In this document: piece by piece, positions 58,875 through 64,000 of the stretch | How positions within the stretch are numbered: the stretch's first letter is position 1 | How the letters are laid out: each line of letters begins with the position of its first letter | Assembly: GCA_003415625.1 (NCBI GenBank) | Contig: PYIU01000009.1 | Span: 2,852,001 to 2,916,000, forward strand | Length of the DNA stretch: 64,000 nucleotides | DNA from: Aquanectria penicillioides | Taxonomy: Eukaryota > Ascomycota > Sordariomycetes > Hypocreales > Nectriaceae | Direction: 5' to 3' | Program-made: the position numbers and the translations under genes | The notes under the pieces: model-generated | What the model was told of the DNA's origin: nothing | The model's input: the letters and a program-made list of their open reading frames with translations, nothing else | The model's database searches: none

Positions 58875-60417
58875 GTTAAAATCTGTAGACAGACAGCCTT
58901 TGTTAGCTTGGGTGTGCTCCTCATGACCGTCGTACAGTGCAGCTGCAGCTGCGCCTGCGACTGCACCTCCAAATGTGACGGCAAAATGCAGCCGAAAAGA
59001 TGTTACTCACCTGATTTCATATGATCCTGCTCTTGTCATGTATCGCACCCACTTTACGCTCGAATAATTGCTCTTCTCAAACACCTTGAGATACCGCACT
59101 AGCAAGCCCGAGCTCGTAAACATGAGCAGGCTAAAGTTCATGCTCAGGGGCGGTCGGCTCCACGCGCGCTGGTTGGTCATGCTGGTCAGGATGGCCTCGG
59201 CACTGAGGACATACTCGCTGTGGCCGGTGAACCTGCCAATCTTCCAGACGATGACGTTCTCGCTAGGCTCGTATTTGGCCTTGCCCTGGGTGCAGCGCTC
59301 GGTAATCTTGGCCGTGTTCAGGGGCGTGGGGATCTTGACGACCACGTTGGTCGCGAAGAGCTTGGATCCAAAGTTGGCCTTGACGCCGATGCTATACTCG
59401 ACCTTGGAGCGGCCGATCTCGTTGACAATAGCGTGCACCTTGAAGGGCAGGTTGACGTTCTCGGTGGCTCGGTAGCGCATGAGCTCAAACTCGCCATCCG
59501 GGGGCACGAAGCTGATGATTCGGTCGCTGTCGAACTTGCCGAGTTTGACGCACTGGTGGAATTGGCAATCCTCGAGTGTCACACTGCCGGCGGCGGCCTT
59601 TGTGGCCTTTGTGCCCATGCGGTTCCCACTAGGAAGGCTCAGGAGGCCGTCGTTGTCGAGCAGTAGCCTGTCGTTGAGGCCGAACTTGCACTCGGGGGTG
59701 CCGGAGAGGTAGGCGCGCATGACAATCTGGCCGGTGACGTCTGCTCGGAGTACGGCGCCGGTGGCTGACATGAGGAGATTGATGTCTTCGATTACATCGA
59801 CGAAAGCTTCGTTCTTACGGTACTTGACGTCGGCCTTGCGCCACGAGAGCGCTCCTGTGGCCTGCATAGTAATTTTGGACGTATCCTCGCGGCGGGACTC
59901 GGACTTGACTCCTTCGGTGGTGATGTACATCTTGAGGGTGTCGGTCTCGGTGTTTTGGGGGTAGCCAAAGTCGATGATCTCTGTGAATATGGGGGGTCAG
60001 CAACGGTAAGTTCTGCATTCTGCGTTCTGCGTTATCTGCTTGGAGGGTGGAGATGCGGATGCCATGGGATATAGACATACCGTCGAGCAGCTCATACACC
60101 AACACAAAGTTGTTCTTGACGGCCTCCTCGTCAAACTTGCCAAAGTAGCCCCGTCCTAGCTGGATTAGGCGGTAGAGGAACTCGAAGACCAGGGCTGCAT
60201 TGGCGTTGCTCTTGGTGATGGCCACCAGGTAGATGTTCTCATGCTTGACATGGCTGAAGGTGGTGCTGCCCAGGGTGAGAATGGGCGACCGGACCTGGGC
60301 ATTGGAGATGACCTGGATGCGGAAGACGTCTGCGAGGCGAGGACGGCAGTCGTTGCGGAAGGCGCGGAAGATGAGGTTCTCGCCCTTCTGGTTGAAGATG
60401 AGGACGCCGGACAACAT
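58875..60417 (-). CDS. apm4: AP-2 clathrin adaptor mu subunit (Apm4), three exons with 7-nt last exon
   Basis: Medium subunit of the AP-2 adaptor, which selects cargo for clathrin endocytosis at the plasma membrane. Minus-strand exons: 60081-60417, 59011-59980 and 58875-58881, giving 437 aa, the family length. Start MLSGVLIFNQKGENLIFRAF (longin-like N-domain), then a mu homology domain from about residue 170: ALSWRKADVKYRKNEAFVDV, VLRADVTGQIVMRAYLSGTP, ECKFGLNDRLLL, FVPPDGEFELMRYR. It ends AGSYEIR in exon 2; the 129-nt intron 58882-59010 then gives AG|A TTT TAA, so the tiny exon completes Arg and adds Phe and stop. The fungal and animal AP-2 mu end ...SYEIR plus one residue, which supports the splice. 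The KSESRREDTSKI-type region and the ending mark AP-2 rather than AP-1. Confidence 0.95.
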
Positions 60418-61348
60418 TGTCGCGGCAGGAGGCAGAGCAGAGTGCGCGGCGTGCGCTTGCTACGGCGGAGTTCCGAGGGGGCGGGAAACGCGGACAATGG
60501 GTGAAGGTGAAGGCGCGGGTGAGGGAGGCGTCGAAGCAAGGATGCGCGAGCTGCGGTCTTGAGGGCAACCAAGATAGGAGTCGCAATATGGCGACGTGCA
60601 GCCGCAGTGGAGTGTGGTGTGTGGGTACTGGCGGTGGTGGGGGAATTCTGCCGGGAGAGCTCAAAGGCGGTGAGACGAGGGAGGCGACATTAATAACGAC
60701 CCAACATGGCAAGGGCTTATTTTCTATTAGCTGGCTGGCTGGGGTTGTGAGGCTATGGGACTCGCTGCGAGACGTTTGCGTGTTTGAGTGCGTCCTGTTT
60801 TCGGTTGACGAGGAAATTTATCTTTCGTGTTGCTTGGACACTCACCTCTAGAATTGACCAGATTGATGATTTTCTCCCGCAACGACAAGTCTTTGTCATC
60901 AGGCTGCTGGCTGCTGAAACGTCATGACAGACTCAGAAATTACTTCATCAGCACACTGTCCTGTCCTGGACCACTTAGCCCACTGTAGCCCCAAAACACC
61001 ACCCAACTGAGACTTACAAACAGTAAAACATTCCAATCGCATACATCGTCGTTTACATATCAATCCTAGCAAAACCTGCCACAGAGCCTCCCATCTGGAC
61101 TCCTAATATCCTCATTTTCTTCAAAAGGCACAGCTCGTGTCTCGCGTTTCCTTGGCTGGCCACCGCGTCCCCTGTCAACACTGCCCTGCCCTGCCCAACT
61201 CTCCTCTCGCTAGCCACGTCAGCCCTGCCAGCGCTTCCCTCTTCACTCATTGCACTTCACCACTCCATCATCTGTGCAGACCCGGGTACCACCCTGACCT
61301 GACTCTTTGTGATTGCTGACATCATCTCAGCTTTCGTAAACCAACAAC
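60418..61348. promoter_or_regulatory. Divergent intergenic, apm4 / PLD-like gene promoters
   Basis: 931 bp between divergent starts. Nothing with coding character. It should hold both promoters and the 5' leader of each gene. Confidence 0.6.
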
Positions 61349-62821
61349 ATGGCCTCTCAGCCGGCTACTGAGTTCCCCTCATCCTTTGTCGAGCCCTGGA
61401 AAGAGCTGCTCGAGTCTCACCGCGACGAGCAACAGAATGACTTCCCTAACCACCACGTCAACGACATCGACTCCCTCATCACCACCAGCGTGCCCAAATC
61501 ATTCTACGTAGGAACAGGCTACTCAATATACCAGCGTGCTCTCCTGCCTGCCATCCTCTCCGCCAAGCACTCCGTCCAACTCATCACCTGCTACTGGGCT
61601 CAGTCTCCGTCTCTGGATGCCATCCGTGAGGCCCTTCTCCAGCTTGCGTCGACGCCCGCCCACGCCAAGCCCTCTTCCCCCATCCGCATCACCATTGGGT
61701 TTTCCTCTTATGGTCTTTTCCAGAAGCTGTTTCACACGGGATCTCGTGATGGATATGTCTATCCTCCAGCTAAATGGCCCAGCCTGGGCCTCCCAGATGC
61801 AGACGCGCTGCAAAAGGGCGGGATAGAGCTGACCGTAAAGACTCTATTCTTCACCCCAATCAGCATTATGCACCCAAAGTTTGTCATTGTTGATGGCACG
61901 AGGGCTTGGGTCCCTAGTTGCAATGTCAGCTGGGAGCGGTGGTTTGAAGGTTGCGTTGAAGTGGAAGGCGATGTTGTGAACCAGCTCGTCGCCTTTTACG
62001 AGCGAGTTTGGGCTCCCGGCAGTAACATACAGCCGCGACCCTCTCAAACCGCCAACATATCGACGATGGGTGGCGGTCTCGACGAGAATAACGTCTCAGG
62101 CCACTCCACAAGTCCGATTCACTATGAAAATGGAGACGAGGACTCAGCAACCCAGTCTATTGTCTACCAGGGCAAGCAACCGGTGCCGACCATATTTCTC
62201 CCATCCTCACATCACCGCAACCCCAGATTCAGCTTCTTTCCCTTTCTTTCACAGGTCAACCCTCCTATGACACCACTGAATGCGGCATTGCTCACCTTGT
62301 TCGCCAACGCACAACGACGAATCACAGTCGTCACACCAAATGTCACGACCTGGCCAGTTGTTGAAGCCCTCGTTGACGCGCTCTCACGAGGAGTGGATGT
62401 TGAGGTCCGGACTAGCCCAGATATGATGATCATCGAGCAGTTGCTCACCGCTGGCACGCTCACATCTTGGTGTTTGCGTCATCTCGTCAAGAAGTACAAG
62501 GAGCTCGTCAAGAAGCCTCTCCCTTCTGACCCCGAGTCTCAACCCATCCAGCCAGGAAACCTGGAGATTCTTCTGTTCAAGCATTTGGACGCAAGGAAAG
62601 ACCTGGAGGACGAACCTGTTGTGAATCACTTCAAGATGACCTTTGTGGATGATGAGTACCTGGTCATGGGCTCGGGGAACATGGACAGGGCAAGTTGGTG
62701 GACGAGCCAAGAGCTGGGTCTATTATTCTATATGCCCGGCTTCCAAGGCCAAAGATTATGGAATGGCGTCCTCGAGAAGCGCACAGAGGTATACTTTCGG
62801 TCCATGGATAAGCGCGCATGA
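61349..62821 (+). CDS. Phospholipase D superfamily protein (two HKD motifs)
   Basis: Phosphatidyltransferase/phosphodiesterase of the PLD superfamily (PLDc_2 type). Single exon, 490 aa, start AACAACATGGC. Both catalytic motifs are visible: MHPKFVIVDG at about residue 172 (H-x-K-x4-D) with a following NVSW, and NHFKMTFVDD at about residue 427 (H-x-K-x4-D) followed by GSGNMDRAS. Other blocks: YVGTGYSIYQRALLPAILSA, ITCYWAQSPS, PLNAALLTLFANAQRRITVV and GVDVEVRTSPDMM. A variable linker (about 230-300) separates the halves. No signal peptide or membrane segment seen, so probably cytosolic. The real substrate cannot be told from sequence; cardiolipin-synthase-like proteins are the usual annotation. 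Confidence 0.88.
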   Translation: MASQPATEFPSSFVEPWKELLESHRDEQQNDFPNHHVNDIDSLITTSVPKSFYVGTGYSIYQRALLPAILSAKHSVQLITCYWAQSPSLDAIREALLQLASTPAHAKPSSPIRITIGFSSYGLFQKLFHTGSRDGYVYPPAKWPSLGLPDADALQKGGIELTVKTLFFTPISIMHPKFVIVDGTRAWVPSCNVSWERWFEGCVEVEGDVVNQLVAFYERVWAPGSNIQPRPSQTANISTMGGGLDENNVSGHSTSPIHYENGDEDSATQSIVYQGKQPVPTIFLPSSHHRNPRFSFFPFLSQVNPPMTPLNAALLTLFANAQRRITVVTPNVTTWPVVEALVDALSRGVDVEVRTSPDMMIIEQLLTAGTLTSWCLRHLVKKYKELVKKPLPSDPESQPIQPGNLEILLFKHLDARKDLEDEPVVNHFKMTFVDDEYLVMGSGNMDRASWWTSQELGLLFYMPGFQGQRLWNGVLEKRTEVYFRSMDKRA

Positions 62822-62888
62822 ATCACTTGCGGCGCCCTTAACAGCGCCAAAGATACCCAGACAGTTGATTTAGTAACTAGCCTGGCGC

Positions 62889-63563
62889 TCACGCCTGCGC
62901 CTCCTGCGCCTTGATCCTCTCAAACACCTTCACGAAGCTTTCGGCATCGTTTGCGCCTTGGAGTCGGAATTGGTCCTGAACAACATAGTCCGGCACACCC
63001 GAAACGCCATTGAGCCTGGCCTGGTTGGCTGCGTCGTCAACCTCGGCACCGCCCTCATCGCTGTCAACGATGGCCTTCTGGAAGTCCTGCTCAGAGATGC
63101 CAGCATCAACGGCGATGCTCTTGAGCGTGTCATAGCTGGTGATGTCGCGCTCCTGCTCAAAGTAGGCCGAGAACAACCCGTCGATGGCCTTGCCCTCGAC
63201 CTCGTTTCCGTACTTCTTTGCCAGACGTACCAAGCGGTGCGAATCCCTGGAGCTGCCCGTTTGTCCACCGAACTTGAAGTTGATGCCCACTGCGTCTCCA
63301 ATAGCCCCGACTCGCTGATGCATCATCTGTGCCCGTTCCTTGCCGAACTTTTCGTTGTAGAAGTCTTGCTTGGAGATGCTTGATCCTGGGCCTCTGGGAC
63401 CATACGGGTTCAACTGGAATGGCTGGTAGCTCACGGCGAAGGTGTCATTCGAGTCGGGATATTTTTTCTTCCAGAGCTGCTCGGCGGCCTGGAGGTGCTT
63501 GCGGCCGACGAAGCACCACGGGCACACCGTGTCGGAGGTGACGGTAACCTTGAATTTGGTCAT
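62889..63563 (-). CDS. DsbA-like thioredoxin-fold oxidoreductase (FrnE type)
   Basis: Thioredoxin-fold protein of the DsbA/HCCA-isomerase superfamily, FrnE-like. Single exon, 224 aa, the usual length. Starts MTKFKVTVTSDTVCPWCFVG with a CPWC redox site at residues 14-17, then a helical insert (residues about 50-170, with RVGAIGDAVGINFKFGGQTG and SSRDSHRLVRLAKKYG). The cis-Pro loop is GVSGVPDYVVQDQFRLQGA. No signal peptide, so cytosolic, which is usual in fungi. It converges on the PLD-like gene; only 67 bp separate the two stops. Confidence 0.93.
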   Translation of the reverse strand: MTKFKVTVTSDTVCPWCFVGRKHLQAAEQLWKKKYPDSNDTFAVSYQPFQLNPYGPRGPGSSISKQDFYNEKFGKERAQMMHQRVGAIGDAVGINFKFGGQTGSSRDSHRLVRLAKKYGNEVEGKAIDGLFSAYFEQERDITSYDTLKSIAVDAGISEQDFQKAIVDSDEGGAEVDDAANQARLNGVSGVPDYVVQDQFRLQGANDAESFVKVFERIKAQEAQA

Positions 63564-64000
63564 ATTGTTGGCGGATTGGATGATAAAGAGTGCAAATACG
63601 AATTAACTAGAACATTTTGCTTTCTAGAAGCCAAAGCAAAGATATACGACGGGGAGGGGAGCGTTATTCTCCACGTGGGGGATCGGAACCTCCACCCAGT
63701 CCGAGTTCCGAGCTGTTAACGTAATCTGCCCGACTGTCTTATAAATATAAACCCGCACTCCGGAGGTGGGATACCGAGGCGCGGGGCCGGACTCCGGCGG
63801 TCCGGACATTTGACATTACTCAAGACAAGATATTCTCCTGATACATTTTGGTCTTTGATTGATTGCCGCCGATTGTATGGCTGGCAATGGGCAAATGACT
63901 CTGAGACCTGGATCGCACTGTAATTGTGGCTCACTCGACAGCTACGTTAGCTAGCGTGGTGTAGTAAGATGCACGCTGGCGGGATTTGCAGTCTCGGGAA
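63564..64000. other. Promoter side of DsbA-like gene, window edge
   Basis: 437 bp upstream of the minus-strand gene. It contains TTTATAAATATAAA near 63735-63755 (TATA-like, on the minus strand also AT-rich). No gene seen. Confidence 0.5.

Noticed and set aside
63640..63720. tRNA-like stretch with GGAGGTTCCGATCC (minus strand)
   Set aside because: The T loop lacks the conserved A58 and the stem has a mismatch; no acceptor or anticodon arm could be built.

Overview
This window is nuclear DNA of a filamentous ascomycete (Pezizomycotina), most likely a Sordariomycete. The evidence is short introns (about 50-110 nt) with GT...AG borders and CTAAC/CTGAC-like branch points, CT-rich tracts before starts, and families typical of that group: a Zn2Cys6 regulator of the 'C6 finger' type, a 2EXR protein, small Cys/His-rich proteins, and fungal forms of Hob3, Grr1, Dcp1, Sec72 and Apm4. 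I could not fix the genus. I found no tRNA, rRNA, CRISPR array or intact mobile element.

Layout. 2.7-6.4 kb (+): six-exon Zn2Cys6 protein with a very long low-complexity N-terminus. 7.1-8.5 kb (-): unknown gene interrupted by one in-frame TAG. 9.1-12.1 kb (-): OCRL-like inositol polyphosphate 5-phosphatase with an apparent 1-nt frameshift near its end. 12.8-15.8 kb: compact housekeeping block with DCP1 (+), BAR protein Hob3/Rvs161 (-, five exons) and peptidyl-tRNA hydrolase (+). 15.8-20.9 kb: 5 kb without a convincing gene, leading into an ammonium transporter (+, 20.9-22.5 kb) with GATA-type sites upstream. 24.8-27.2 kb (-): Grr1 F-box/LRR protein. 29.6-30.8 kb (+): AIM18-like mitochondrial protein. 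31.1-31.8 kb (-): dithiol glutaredoxin with two possible starts. 34.2-35.3 kb (+): membrane-anchored UBL/BAG-domain protein whose start codon is missing or split by an intron. 36.3-37.4 kb (+): ribosomal protein uL13 (RPL16). 38.8-39.4 kb (+): Sec72-like TPR protein. 41.4-41.8 kb (-): small conserved-looking unknown. 41.8-49.1 kb: gene-poor, microsatellite-rich DNA. 49.1-53.7 kb (-): three related small Cys/His-rich (RING-like) genes in tandem. 57.2-58.3 kb (+): 2EXR protein. 58.9-60.4 kb (-): AP-2 mu subunit Apm4, with a 7-nt last exon. 61.3-62.8 kb (+): PLD-superfamily protein. 62.9-63.6 kb (-): DsbA-like (FrnE-type) oxidoreductase.

Most genes are independent housekeeping units rather than a pathway cluster. 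Several touch membrane traffic and phosphoinositides (OCRL-like phosphatase, Hob3, Apm4), protein targeting and quality control (Sec72, BAG, Grr1, Pth) and thiol redox (glutaredoxin, DsbA-like). The accessory stretch is 41-57 kb, where the Cys/His-rich trio is the most interesting item. Three frame breaks, all consistent with one missing base in a G/C homopolymer (9335-9339, 49619-49622, 53686-53691), suggest homopolymer under-calling in the assembly rather than three dead genes.
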